A stretch of DNA of 64,000 bases from Lachnospiraceae bacterium UBA3641 (lineage in GTDB: Bacteria > Bacillota > Clostridia > Lachnospirales > Lachnospiraceae), in assembly GCA_002373875.1 (NCBI GenBank), contig DFKQ01000011.1, positions 38,490 through 102,489 on the forward strand, given 5' to 3'. The notes beneath the pieces were generated by a model. That model did no database searches. It was given only the letters and a program-made list of their open reading frames with translations, and was not told where the DNA came from. Both the position numbers and the translations under genes were made by a program. Of this stretch, positions 16,001 through 26,200 are shown piece after piece. How positions within the stretch are numbered: position 1 is the first letter of the stretch; each line of letters starts with the position of its first letter.

Positions 16001-17406
16001 TGGAAGCTAAGACCTATGTTGAGGACATAGACAGGAGCCTGTATGATTTCAGGAATGAGGACACGGATGCCTACAGGCTGAAGGAAGGACTGACCGAGGA
16101 GATAGTCCTTAAAATATCAAAGGAGAAAAATGATCCTGACTGGATGCGGGAGCTAAGGCTTAAATCCCTTGATATATATAATAATATGAAGGTTCCCGAC
16201 TGGGGGCCGTCTCTTGATGGGCTGGATATCGACCATATCGCAACCTATGTAAGGAAGAATGCAAAGCTTGCGGACAACTGGGATGATGTTCCCGCGGAGG
16301 TCAAGGACACCTTCGAGAAGCTGGGAATCCCGGAGGCGGAGCGTAAGTCACTGGCCGGAGTGGGCGCCCAGTATGACTCTGAGCTTGTGTATCACAACGT
16401 CAGGGAGGATGTGGCAAGAAGCGGTGTGGTCTATTCGGATATAGAGAGTGCCCTGCGGGGTGAGTACGCGGACCTTATCAGGGAGAAGTTCATGCATCTG
16501 ATCCCTCCCGAGGATCATAAATTTGCCGCCCTTCACGGCGCGGTATGGTCGGGAGGCTCCTTCGTGTATGTTCCTAAGGATACTGTGGTGTCCATCCCCC
16601 TCCAGTCTTATTTCAGGCTCAATGCCAAGGGGGCGGGCCAGTTCGAGCACACACTTATCATAGTGGAGGACGGGGCGCAGCTTCATTTCATCGAAGGCTG
16701 CTCGGCGCCCAAATACAACGTAGCCAACCTGCATGCAGGCTGCGTGGAGCTGTATGTGGGGAAGGGTGCCGGGCTCAGATACTCAACCATCGAGAACTGG
16801 TCCAAGAACATGTATAACTTAAACAGCAAGCGCGCCCTTGTTGAGGAAGGCGGCAGGATCGAGTGGGTATCCGGATCTTTCGGTTCCCATATCTCGTATT
16901 TGTATCCCATGAGCATACTTAAGGGGGACAATTCCAAGATGGAGTTCACGGGAATATCCTTCGCCAACAACGAACAGAACCTCGATACGGGAGCCAAGGT
17001 GGTTCATATAGGCAGGAACACAAGCTCTTACATGAACACCAAGTCCATAAGCAAGGGCGGCGGGGCGTGTACCTTCAGGAGCTCGGTCATCATAAACAAG
17101 AGTGCCGAAGGGAGTAGGGCATCCGTATCCTGCGAGTCACTCATGCTGGATTCCAAGTCACGCTCCGACACGATACCGGCCATGGACATACGTACTCCCC
17201 ATGCGGATATAGGACACGAAGCCCAGATAGGCAAGATAAGCGATGATGCCGTATTCTATTTAATGTCCCGAGGAATGAGCGAGGAGGATGCAAGGGCTCT
17301 CATCGTCAGCGGATTCGCAGATAATGTAAGCAAGGAGCTTCCGCTTGAATACGCGATAGAAATGAACAATCTCATAAGGCTTGAGATGAAAGGGAGCATA
17401 GGATGA
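16000..17406 (+). CDS. sufB: SufB, Fe-S cluster scaffold protein
   Basis: A 468-residue beta-helix scaffold on which [4Fe-4S] clusters are built with SufC and SufD. Conserved SufB segments are visible: DWMRELRLKSLDIY, YFRLNAKGAGQFEHTLIIVE, IENWSKNMYNLNSKRA and the C-terminal PAMDIRTPHADIGHEAQIGK. Length is normal. It overlaps sufD by 4 bp, indicating translational coupling. Confidence 0.98.
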   Translation: MEAKTYVEDIDRSLYDFRNEDTDAYRLKEGLTEEIVLKISKEKNDPDWMRELRLKSLDIYNNMKVPDWGPSLDGLDIDHIATYVRKNAKLADNWDDVPAEVKDTFEKLGIPEAERKSLAGVGAQYDSELVYHNVREDVARSGVVYSDIESALRGEYADLIREKFMHLIPPEDHKFAALHGAVWSGGSFVYVPKDTVVSIPLQSYFRLNAKGAGQFEHTLIIVEDGAQLHFIEGCSAPKYNVANLHAGCVELYVGKGAGLRYSTIENWSKNMYNLNSKRALVEEGGRIEWVSGSFGSHISYLYPMSILKGDNSKMEFTGISFANNEQNLDTGAKVVHIGRNTSSYMNTKSISKGGGACTFRSSVIINKSAEGSRASVSCESLMLDSKSRSDTIPAMDIRTPHADIGHEAQIGKISDDAVFYLMSRGMSEEDARALIVSGFADNVSKELPLEYAIEMNNLIRLEMKGSIG

Positions 17407-18278
17407 TCACAGTAAACAAGCTGCCGGTACGAACCTTCAACCGGCTTAATATGAACGAAACGACCCTTGACTATGAGCCCGGGGATTACATGACCTATGA
17501 TCTTACCGGATCGGGTAGGATCGACCTTGACAGAGCGGGGGACGTAAGGGTCGGCATTACCCTCGGGGATAATGACAGGGCAACCGTCATCATGAACTGC
17601 GCCCACACGGGCACGCTGAATGTTAAGACCTGTATTGAGCTGGGCAGGTCATCGCATCTTACCCTTATCCAGGTGGATGGTTCACCGAAGTCAGGCAGGC
17701 TCATTAATTCCGTTGACGGGAATGCCGATGACGGTGCGGGGCTTCACCTTATACAGCTCTTCCCGGCCCGGGGTGATGTGTATTCGGACTGCCTTATGGA
17801 GCTTAGGGGTAAGGAAAGCTCATTCAAGGCAGATATAGCCTATCTGGGGATCAGGGACCAGAGGCTTGACCTTAATTATGTTGTCAACCACCGGGGCAGG
17901 AAAACGGAATCGTCCATTGCGGCGGACGGGGTGCTTAAGGATAATGCCTTCAAGCTCTTTAAGGGTACGATTGATTTTAAAACAGGGGCATCGGGAGCCA
18001 AGGGATCGGAGAATGAGAAGGTCCTTCTTATGGGGGAGGATATAGTGAATCAGTCCATACCCCTTATCCTGTGTACCGAGGAGGATGTGGAAGGGTCCCA
18101 CGGGGCGGCCATAGGAAGCATTGACGACGATACCCTGCTGTATCTTGAGAGCAGGGGCATGGACGAGGAGGAGGCTAAGAAGCTTATTACCTTCGGTATT
18201 TTCTTAAGGCTCCTTGGGTTCGTGGAGGATGAGGCACTTAAGACGCATGTTACCGGAATGATCGGAGAGGCTATCTGA
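17403..18278 (+). CDS. sufD: SufD, Fe-S cluster assembly protein (short form)
   Basis: A 291-residue SufD paralogue of SufB, shorter than the roughly 420-residue enterobacterial form, as in other Clostridia. The C-terminal core is present: NYVVNHRGRKTESSIAADGV, LFKGTIDFKTGASGAKGSE, and HGAAIGSIDDDTLLYLESRG. It forms the SufBC2D complex. It overlaps sufB by 4 bp and sufS by 1 bp. Confidence 0.95.
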   Translation: MITVNKLPVRTFNRLNMNETTLDYEPGDYMTYDLTGSGRIDLDRAGDVRVGITLGDNDRATVIMNCAHTGTLNVKTCIELGRSSHLTLIQVDGSPKSGRLINSVDGNADDGAGLHLIQLFPARGDVYSDCLMELRGKESSFKADIAYLGIRDQRLDLNYVVNHRGRKTESSIAADGVLKDNAFKLFKGTIDFKTGASGAKGSENEKVLLMGEDIVNQSIPLILCTEEDVEGSHGAAIGSIDDDTLLYLESRGMDEEEAKKLITFGIFLRLLGFVEDEALKTHVTGMIGEAI

Positions 18279-19492
18279 TGGATATTTCAAGGATAAGGAA
18301 TGACTTTCCCCTGCTTATGAAGGAGCCGACGGCTTATCTTGACAACGCCGCCACCTCACAGAAACCGGATTGTGTGATAGAAGCGGAAAAGTCATTTTAT
18401 GTAAACCATAACGCCAACACCCTAAGGGGCTTTTATCCCTTAAGCATGGAGGCGACGGAGATATACGAAAACGCTAGGAAGACCGTAAGGGATTTCATAG
18501 GAGCACCGTCGGATAAGGAGATAATATTTACACGGAACGCCACGGAGAGCATAAATCTCGTGGCCTATAGCTACGGCCTTACCAATATAGGCAGGGGCGA
18601 TGAGATAGTGGTATCAATAGCCGAGCACCACAGCAACATGCTGCCCTGGCAGATGGTGGCGCGCGTGAAGGGAGCTGGGCTTAAATACCTTGAATGTGAG
18701 AAGGACGGTAGCTTCACGGATGAGGCAATAGATGAAGCCATCACTGAGAGGACCAAGCTTGTTGCCTTTACCCATGTATCAAATGTGCTGGGCTTATGTA
18801 ATGATATCGGGAAGGTGATAAGGCGGGCGCATGATTGCGGAGCCGTGTGCGTTATTGACGCATCCCAGAGCATACCTCACATGAAGATAGATGTGGGCGA
18901 AAATGATGCTGATTTTCTGGTATTTTCGGGTCATAAGCTTCTGGGGCCCATGGGGATAGGTGTATTGTACGGCAAGGAGAAGCTGCTTGATAAGATGCCG
19001 CCCTTCCTTACCGGGGGTGAGATGATAGATTCCGTAAGGCGGGACGGGGCAACATATGCGGCACTTCCCCATAAGTTCGAGGCGGGGACCGTCAATGCGG
19101 CAGGCGCTGCGGGACTGGCTCAGGCAATGAGATATATTGAAGAGGTCGGGTATGACTGCATCCGGAAAAGGGATGAGGAGCTTACGGCCCGGGCCCTTAA
19201 GGGAATGAAGGATATAGACCATGTGAATATCCTGGGTTCTCCTTCTTATAAGGATCATAACGGGATAATCACCTTCACGGTCGATGACGTGCATCCCCAT
19301 GATGTATCGGCAGTGCTTGAAGCCGACGGCGTGGATGTAAGGGCGGGACATCACTGCGCCCAGCCCCTGCTTGAGCACCTGGGTGTAAGGTCGGCAACCA
19401 GAGCAAGCATCATGTTCTACAATACCGGGGATGAGATCGACAGGTTTGTAAGGAGCCTTGCCACGGTAAGAGAGAGGCTGGGCTACCGCTAA
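18278..19492 (+). CDS. sufS: SufS, group II cysteine desulfurase
   Basis: A 404-residue PLP enzyme that removes sulfur from cysteine. Motifs: AEHHSNMLPWQ, the PLP-lysine segment SGHKLLGPMGIGVL, and the active-site Cys in RAGHHCAQPLLE. It would pass persulfide sulfur to SufU, encoded 21 bp downstream. Family and operon position agree. Confidence 0.98.
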   Translation: MDISRIRNDFPLLMKEPTAYLDNAATSQKPDCVIEAEKSFYVNHNANTLRGFYPLSMEATEIYENARKTVRDFIGAPSDKEIIFTRNATESINLVAYSYGLTNIGRGDEIVVSIAEHHSNMLPWQMVARVKGAGLKYLECEKDGSFTDEAIDEAITERTKLVAFTHVSNVLGLCNDIGKVIRRAHDCGAVCVIDASQSIPHMKIDVGENDADFLVFSGHKLLGPMGIGVLYGKEKLLDKMPPFLTGGEMIDSVRRDGATYAALPHKFEAGTVNAAGAAGLAQAMRYIEEVGYDCIRKRDEELTARALKGMKDIDHVNILGSPSYKDHNGIITFTVDDVHPHDVSAVLEADGVDVRAGHHCAQPLLEHLGVRSATRASIMFYNTGDEIDRFVRSLATVRERLGYR

Positions 19493-19513
19493 GAATTCGA
19501 AGACGGGAGAAAT

Positions 19514-19945
19514 ATGGAAATAAAAAGCAGGAATTTTTACAACGAGATACTGACCGAGCACAACATGCATCCCGATTACAAGCATGAGCTTGAGAACGCT
19601 GACCTAAGGCTTGAGGGTGTAAACCCCAACTGCGGAGATGATATATGGCTTGAGCTTAAGCTGGATGGAGATGTCATAGTCGACGGCGCATATACGGGAG
19701 ACGGATGCGCCATCTCCCAGGCATCCGCCGATATAATGCTGGGACTAATAATAGGAAAGACCAGGGAAGAGGCTCTCGGGCTGTCGGATATTTTTACAAG
19801 GATGATCAAGGGCGAAGCCTCGGATGAAGAGATAGACAGCCTGGAGGAAGCTTCAGCCTTAAGGGACATAGCCCATATGCCGGCCAGAGTCAAATGCGCG
19901 GTGCTTGGATGGCACACACTTGATGAGCTGCTTGGCTTGGAGTGA
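19514..19945 (+). CDS. sufU: SufU, zinc-dependent sulfurtransferase
   Basis: A 143-residue SufU with the three family cysteines and Asp: PNCGDDIW, GDGCAISQAS and RVKCAVLGW. In Firmicutes SufU binds zinc and accepts sulfur from SufS. The start follows GGGAG. It is the last gene of the operon, and the AEC transporter gene follows closely. Confidence 0.96.
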   Translation: MEIKSRNFYNEILTEHNMHPDYKHELENADLRLEGVNPNCGDDIWLELKLDGDVIVDGAYTGDGCAISQASADIMLGLIIGKTREEALGLSDIFTRMIKGEASDEEIDSLEEASALRDIAHMPARVKCAVLGWHTLDELLGLE

Positions 19946-19990
19946 CTCACTCCGTTGACGCGCACAAATGTATGTGATAACCTAGGTAAC

Positions 19991-20998
19991 ATGAGTATTT
20001 CGGTTGTCCTTGAACAAATGATAATGATAACCCTCCTTATCGCTCTGGGATTTATTTCTTATAAGAAGGGTATTTTAAATGACAAAGCAGGGGTTGCGAT
20101 ATCCGCACTGATCGTGAACATCACCAACCCCTGTCTTATGATATCTTCGATGCTTGGCAGTGAAGAGAGGGTAAACGGCCGTCTTCTTGGGCTTGGGTTA
20201 CTTGGAGCAGTGGTCACCTATGCCCTTCTTATGGTCATTGCCGAGCTTATTCCCATTATCTTCAAGGTCAGAAAGGATGAGCGTTACTGCTACTATTTAC
20301 TTACCCTGTTTGGCAATATCGGCTTTATCGGCATACCATTGACCAGTGCGGTCTTGGGAAATGATGCCCTTGTGTATGTGTGCTTTCATAATCTGGTGTT
20401 TTGTTTCATCGTGTATACGGTGGGGATAAGTAAGATAGATGGGGCCGTTAAACGGAAGGATTTGGGTGAGCCGGCAGAAACGTCCCCTGACTTATCGGGG
20501 AAGGCTGATCCGACTCCTGTTCCCACAGTTCCTGTCCGTAAACGCATCCTTTTCTCCCTTGTTCTGATGATAAATCCGGGAACGATATCGGCACTCATAT
20601 CGCTTGTCTTCTATGTGGCGGGTTGGTCCCTGCCCCATCTTGTCCTGCTGACCGTTGACTATGCCGGTCGGTCAACGACCTTCCTGTCGATGATGGTCCT
20701 TGGGATCGCAGTTGCCAGGATGCCCGTCAAGAGGGTTATCAGGAATTACAGGCTTATAGGCTTTTCCCTTGTGCGCCTTATCCTGGTCCCTCTTATAATA
20801 TTGTTTGTTCTTAAGCTGTTTATCCATGACGATCTTATCATATATACTGCCGCCCTGATGCTTGCCGTCCCTGCGGGGAATATGCCCCTTATCATGGCGA
20901 CGGGGCGTGGGCTTAAGGCCGAAACCATCAGTGACGGTATCGTGCTGTCAACGGTAATGTCGGTCGTCACTATTCCGATAATAACAATGTTTGTGTGA
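19991..20998 (+). CDS. AEC (auxin efflux carrier)-family transporter
   Basis: A 335-residue membrane protein with about ten hydrophobic segments and AEC features (NITNPCLMISSML, LFGNIGFIGIPLTSAVLG, and the second-half LAVPAGNMPLIMA). Such carriers export organic acids or similar anions; the substrate is unknown. ATG 19991 is preferred over an upstream TTG at 19955 because it begins just before the first membrane helix; neither has a strong ribosome binding site. It lies just downstream of suf but may have its own regulation. Confidence 0.88.
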   Translation: MSISVVLEQMIMITLLIALGFISYKKGILNDKAGVAISALIVNITNPCLMISSMLGSEERVNGRLLGLGLLGAVVTYALLMVIAELIPIIFKVRKDERYCYYLLTLFGNIGFIGIPLTSAVLGNDALVYVCFHNLVFCFIVYTVGISKIDGAVKRKDLGEPAETSPDLSGKADPTPVPTVPVRKRILFSLVLMINPGTISALISLVFYVAGWSLPHLVLLTVDYAGRSTTFLSMMVLGIAVARMPVKRVIRNYRLIGFSLVRLILVPLIILFVLKLFIHDDLIIYTAALMLAVPAGNMPLIMATGRGLKAETISDGIVLSTVMSVVTIPIITMFV

Positions 20999-21031
20999 AG
21001 CGAAGCGTTTGGAGCCTGTTCTTAATAGTTA
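20999..21031. repeat. Decayed right end of the IS66-like MITE
   Basis: GGAGCCTGTTCTTAATAGTT matches the right end of the element at 808-823 with one change in the terminal repeat, and is preceded by a related AGCGAAGCG hairpin remnant. It begins directly after the AEC stop codon. Confidence 0.6.
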
Positions 21032-21072
21032 AATAAAGTGGAATTGTAATATTAGCTGCCGGGAGGAAAAGC

Positions 21073-21546
21073 ATGAATACTGTAAGAAGAGCAAAGGAAG
21101 AAGATATACCCTCCATCCTTGAACTGCTTGTTCAGGTGGATATGGTGCACCATAAGGGGAGGCCGGACCTATTTAAGGGGCCTGCGACAAAGTACACTGT
21201 CGAAGAGCTGGTTGACATAATATCGGATGATTCCGGGCCGGTCTTCGTATGCGTGAATGAGACCGGGCAGGTTCTGGGGCATGCCTTCTGCGTGCATAAA
21301 CAGATCCTTAACGATCACGTACTGACGGATATTAAGACCCTCTATATTGATGATATATGTGTTGACGAGAAGGCCAGGGGGCAGCATGTTGGCAAGGCAT
21401 TGTATGACTATGCGGTCGCTTATGCGAGGGAGCATGACTATTATAATGTGACTCTCAATGTCTGGTCATTAAATGAAGGGGCCATGAAATTTTATGAAGC
21501 CATGGGACTTAAGCCCCAGAAGATCGGAATGGAGCTTATACTGTAA
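21073..21546 (+). CDS. GNAT-family N-acetyltransferase
   Basis: A 157-residue acetyltransferase. Motif A, DDICVDEKARGQHVGKALYD, is the acetyl-CoA pyrophosphate-binding loop, and NEGAMKFYEAMGLKP is motif B. Good ribosome binding site (GGGAGGAA). The acceptor (amino acid, peptide or protein) cannot be told from sequence. Confidence 0.93.
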   Translation: MNTVRRAKEEDIPSILELLVQVDMVHHKGRPDLFKGPATKYTVEELVDIISDDSGPVFVCVNETGQVLGHAFCVHKQILNDHVLTDIKTLYIDDICVDEKARGQHVGKALYDYAVAYAREHDYYNVTLNVWSLNEGAMKFYEAMGLKPQKIGMELIL

Positions 21547-21716
21547 GGGATTCCCTCTTTGTAAAGGCAAAGGTGCATATTTACTGCATTTGCAACCACC
21601 GGTTGACACATTGAAAAGCTGACTTTATGGCCTGCAATCGGGAAAAATGTTAATATCATCCTGTTCGAACGAGGAAACAGATGATACAAGATCATGATTC
21701 GGAAAGGATGAGAAAG

Positions 21717-22709
21717 ATGATATTAGCAGACAAGATAATTAATGAAAGAAAGAAAAACGGATGGTCCCAGGAGGAGCTGGCGGACATGCTTGACGTGTCC
21801 AGGCAGTCGGTGTCCAAGTGGGAGGGAGCACAGAGCGTACCCGATCTAAATAAGATATTGAAGCTTGCGGAAATATTCGGGGTGAGCACGGACTATTTAT
21901 TGAAGGATGAAATGGAGCCGGAGGGTGTTTCTTCCTATTATAATAAGGAGGACTCTGCTGTCGGAGCGGTAAGACGGGTGTCCATGGAGGATGCGACGGA
22001 GTTCATTTCATTAAAGAAGGAACACCTGCCCGGGATAGGTTTGGGAGTTTTCTTATGTATTACATGCCCCGTGGTGCTTATTATGCTTGCGGGCCTTACG
22101 GAAGCGGGAAAATTGCCGATAGGAGAGGGGGCTGCTGCGGCCATCGGGCTTGTAGTGCTGTTTGCCCAGGTTGGATTTGCGGTTTTCTTATTTATATCCC
22201 ATGCGAGCCGGCTTAAGAAGTATGAATTTCTGGAAAGGGAGACCTTTGAGACTGAGTATGGCGTTGACGGAATGGCCAAAACCCGTATGGAAGAGAATGA
22301 GAATATCAATATGCGCGCGCTGACGACCGGTGTCCTTCTGTGTGTTCTCGGCGTTGTTCCCCTGATCGTATGCTCCTGCCTTAACCTGCCATCGGTGATC
22401 ATAGTGTCTACGGTGTGCCTGCTCCTGATCGCTGTCGGTATCGCCGTATATCTCTTCGTATCGGTCTGCGGGGTGCATTCGTCCTATAAGGTCCTTCTTC
22501 AGATAGATGATTATACCGGCGAAATGAAGAAGAGAAATGCAAGGCTTGAGCCCATGACCAGGGTCTACTGGCTGTCGATCGTGGTCATATATCTTGCAGT
22601 AAGCTTTCTTACAAGCCGCTGGGACATGACCTGGATAATCTGGGCTGTTTCGGGAGTTCTTTACGGGGTGATCCGCGCCATAGGCGATGCTGTAGTAAAG
22701 AACCTGTAA
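21717..22709 (+). CDS. XRE-type HTH regulator with four-helix membrane domain
   Basis: A 330-residue protein. The N-terminal XRE HTH (SQEELADMLDVSRQSVSKWE, then LAEIFGVSTDYLLK) is followed by two pairs of membrane segments at about 110-165 and 205-310. ATG 21717 is chosen because of AAAGGATGAGAAAG; an ATG at 21681 also exists. Membrane-tethered XRE proteins of this type are common in Clostridia and may sense envelope stress. Its target is unknown. Confidence 0.88.
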   Translation: MILADKIINERKKNGWSQEELADMLDVSRQSVSKWEGAQSVPDLNKILKLAEIFGVSTDYLLKDEMEPEGVSSYYNKEDSAVGAVRRVSMEDATEFISLKKEHLPGIGLGVFLCITCPVVLIMLAGLTEAGKLPIGEGAAAAIGLVVLFAQVGFAVFLFISHASRLKKYEFLERETFETEYGVDGMAKTRMEENENINMRALTTGVLLCVLGVVPLIVCSCLNLPSVIIVSTVCLLLIAVGIAVYLFVSVCGVHSSYKVLLQIDDYTGEMKKRNARLEPMTRVYWLSIVVIYLAVSFLTSRWDMTWIIWAVSGVLYGVIRAIGDAVVKNL

Positions 22710-22749
22710 GAATCACTCGTGTATAATAAACTATACTTTTATTTGGGGC

Positions 22750-22824
22750 TTGACATTGGGGCCTGCAAGTTTATAATAATTTTGATGAAGCAAGGGCGCT
22801 TCGGATCGTATCCGAAGTGCCCTT
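22750..22824 (+). promoter_or_regulatory. carAB promoter and 5' leader stem-loop
   Basis: TTGACA (22750-22755), a 16-bp spacer and TATAAT (22772-22777). A strong hairpin lies just downstream at 22792-22824: AAGGGCGCTTCGGAT pairs with ATCCGAAGTGCCCTT (one G-U) around a 3-nt loop. It is not followed by a U-tract, so it is probably a leader structure rather than a terminator. Confidence 0.75.
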
Positions 22825-22861
22825 AAAATTTGTACGTTAACAATGTGTGTGTAAACAATGA

Positions 22862-23132
22862 GTAGAAGCAAGAACATGGAAGCGAAATAATCCTGCATGC
22901 AGGGATTATTACGGTTGCAGGTTCTTAAATGCGACGAATGTCGCATCATCGAATGAGCGGAAGCTCATGAGATGGGCTTCTACGGAAAAAAGCAAGAACA
23001 TGGAAGCGAAATAATCCTGCATGCAGGGATTATTACGGTTACAGGTTCTTGAATGCGACGAATGTCGCATCATCGAATGAGCGGAAGCTCATGAGATGGG
23101 CTTCTACGGAAAAAAGCAAGAACATGGAAGCG
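22862..23132 (+). repeat. Tandem 124-bp structured repeat in the carAB leader (candidate ncRNA/riboswitch-like)
   Basis: Two copies (22868-22991 and 22992-23115) differ at only two positions, followed by the first 17 bp of a third (23116-23132). Each unit can form: CAAGAAC pairing with GTTCTTR; a near-palindrome centred on CCTGCATGCAGG (22886-22910 in unit 1); GCGAC-GAAT-GTCGC (22931-22944); and ATGAGC-GGAA-GCTCAT (22953-22968). In unit 1, GTAGAAG (22862-22868) can pair with CTTCTAC (22977-22983), closing a multi-branch fold. No coding potential is convincing. It lies between the carAB promoter and start. Confidence 0.75.
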
Positions 23133-23197
23133 GGTGAGTCAGGGGACGTATCTACTGACTCATTCAGTGAGTCAGTAGATACGTCCCCTGACTCACC
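23133..23197. repeat. GGGGAC-core repeat pair forming a perfect 30-bp stem before carAB
   Basis: The arm at 23133-23162 pairs perfectly with 23168-23197 around a 5-nt loop. Each arm contains the TGAGTCA-core-TGACTCA module. The structure ends 16 bp before the carAB start and would form a long hairpin in its leader RNA. Confidence 0.9.
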
Positions 23198-23212
23198 TGT
23201 GAGAGGAGAAAA

Positions 23213-26200
23213 ATGGAGAAATACGACAGAAAACTCATACTCGAAAACGGAACCGAAATACCGGGTTATTCATTCGGGGCACCCGGCGATAGGATATTAG
23301 AGCTTGTCTTCAACACCTCCATGGTGGGTTATCAGGAGATAATATCGGATCCGTCCTACACGGATCAGGCCGTGGTCATGACCTATCCCCTTATCGGCAA
23401 TTACGGCATGAGCAATGAGGATTACGAGTCACGATCACCCTCCATAGGCGCTCTTATCGTCCGCGAATATAACGATGACCCGTCGAGTTGGCGGAGCAAT
23501 GAGACATTGGATTCGGTAATGAAGCGGTATAATATTGCCGGAATAAGCGGTGTGGATACCAGGGAATTGACCAGGATCATAAGGGAGGTTGGCTCCTGTA
23601 AGGTTATGGTGACCGATATGGTCAATGACTCCGCCGCATCACTTGAGATACTGAGAAATACTGAATTACCAAGGGATCAGGTGGCACGAGTGACTGCCAA
23701 GGAAGCTTATGTTTCTGATGCAAGTGACGGTGCAGCTTCTCATCATGTGGTAGCCATTGACTGCGGAATGAAGCTTAATATCGTGAGGGAGCTGAATGCT
23801 CACGCCTGTAAGGTCACGGTGGTTCCCTTCGATACTTCCGCATCAGATATAGAAGCACTTAAGCCGGATGGGATTTTCATATCAAACGGGCCTGGCGATC
23901 CCACAGATGCGGTTCCGGTAATAGAAACGGTTAAGAAGCTTAAGGGCCGTTACCCCATTTTTGGCATATGCTTAGGCCACCAGATCATAAGCCTTGCTTA
24001 CGGGGCAAGGACCTATAAGCTTAAGTTCGGCCACAGGGGTGGTAACCACCCCGTAAAGAACCTTAAAACGGACAGGGTTGAAATGACCTCACAGAATCAC
24101 TCCTATGCGGTTGATGCTGAAAGCCTTACGGGTACCGGCCTTGAAGTTACACATATAAATCTGTTGGATGACACTGTTGAGGGCCTTGCCTGTGAGAAGG
24201 ATAAGGTTTTCTCCGTTCAGTATCATCCCGAGAGCGCTCCGGGTCCTTGTGACTCGGAATATCTCTTTGACAGGTTTGTTGAGATGATGAAGGGGACAGG
24301 GGACGGTTCTCCGGGGACAGGGGACGGTTCTCTGTCTCCATTTTCGGGAGACAGAGAACCGTCCCCTGTCCCCGGAGAACCGTCCCCTGTCCCCCCTGTT
24401 TCCCCCTGCCGAAAAATTAAAAGGATAATGGTCATCGGCTCGGGTCCTATCGTCATCGGGCAGGCGGCGGAGTTCGATTATGCGGGGACCCAGGCCTGTC
24501 TGGCCCTTAAGGAGGAAGGCTACGAGGTTATCCTGTGCAATTCCAACCCGGCGACCATAATGACCGATACAGCCATTGCCGACAAGGTTTATATGGAGCC
24601 CCTTACACTGGAATACGCCGCAAGGATCATAAGGAGGGAGCGTCCCGATGCGATCCTGCCCGGGATCGGAGGTCAGACGGGACTCAATCTTGCCGTGAAG
24701 CTTGCCAAGAAGGGTATTCTTAAGGAATGTAATGTGACTTTGCTCGGAACGAGCATTGAGAGCATCGAGAAGGCGGAGGACCGGGAGCTCTTCAAGGAGC
24801 TGTGCATTCAGATAGGCGAGCCTGTCCTTCCCTCAACAGTTGTAAATACGATCGAGGAAGGACTTGACGGTGCAAGGAAGATAGGGTATCCGGTGGTCGT
24901 CAGGCCCGCATATACCCTTGGGGGAACCGGCGGAGGCTTTGCCGATGACGAAGAGGAGTTTCGTGAGATAATAAAGAACGCTTTAAGCCTGTCACCTGTT
25001 TCCCAGGCTCTTATTGAGAAGTCAGTCAAGGGCTTTAAGGAGATCGAGTACGAGGTGATGCGGGATGCCAACGACACTGCCATAACCATCTGTAACATGG
25101 AAAATCTCGATCCTGTCGGCATCCACACGGGGGATTCCATCGTTGTGTGCCCTTCCCAGACACTGACCAATAAAGAATACCAGATGCTGCGTTCGTCCGC
25201 CCTTAAGATCATCCGTGCCCTCAAGATAGAAGGGGGATGTAATGTCCAGTTTGCCCTGGATCCCAAGTCATTCGATTACTATCTGATAGAAGTAAATCCA
25301 CGTGTGTCAAGATCCTCGGCTCTTGCCAGCAAGGCAAGCGGCTACCCGATTGCAAGGGTTTCGGCCAAGATAGGCGTCGGCATGCGTCTTGATGAGATCC
25401 ATCTGGTAAATACGCTTGCTTCCTTCGAGCCGGCCCTTGATTATGTAGTTACCAAGATGCCCAGGTTCCCATTTGATAAGTTCAATGATGCCAACAACAG
25501 CCTGAGTACCCAGATGAAGGCAACCGGAGAAGTCATGAGCGTGGGGCGGACCATGGAAGAGTCACTCCTTAAGGCAATACGGAGCCTTGAACAGGGTGCC
25601 GACCACCTCTATATGGAGAAATTCGATACCGAATCCACGGATGAACTGATGAAATATATTTCTATCGGTACCGATGACCGCATCTATGCTATCGCGGAGC
25701 TTATACGCAGGGATGTGGATGCCCGGGAAGGTGCAGGCGACCATGCGGATCTTGTTGATGCAGGAGAGGAAGGGATGTATAAAAGAATACATGACGCCAC
25801 CGGAATAGACCTTATCTTTATAAGAAAGCTTGGAAACATCATCAGGATGGAGGGGCTGCTTGAGCATAACGTATGTGATCTTAAGTGCCTGTACGAAGCA
25901 AAAAGGATGGGATTTTCGGACAAGACCATCGCAAGGCTGTGGAGCGTGGATACGGGCCGGACAGGGTCATATGCAACGAAGCCGGCACACGATATGGTTA
26001 CGGGACCTGCCATAAGGGATGTGATTGATGATCCGTGTAAAAAAGAAGGGCAGAATAAGAAAATAAAAAGGGAAGAAGAAAATGGAAAGTTCGGGATCCT
26101 GACGGAATGTGATATAAATAAATTAAGATGCGATAATAATATAACACCTGTATACAAAATGATCGATACCTGTGCGTCCGAGTTTAAGTCCTATGTACCT

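Noticed and set aside
20476..20505. GTCCCCTGACTTA segment inside the AEC transporter gene as another GGGGAC repeat
   Set aside because: Only one short arm-like match and no pairing partner; it lies in a variable loop and may be chance or a very old remnant.
22868..23132. CRISPR array
   Set aside because: Only two full 124-bp units that are identical throughout, with no short repeat/variable spacer pattern and no cas genes.
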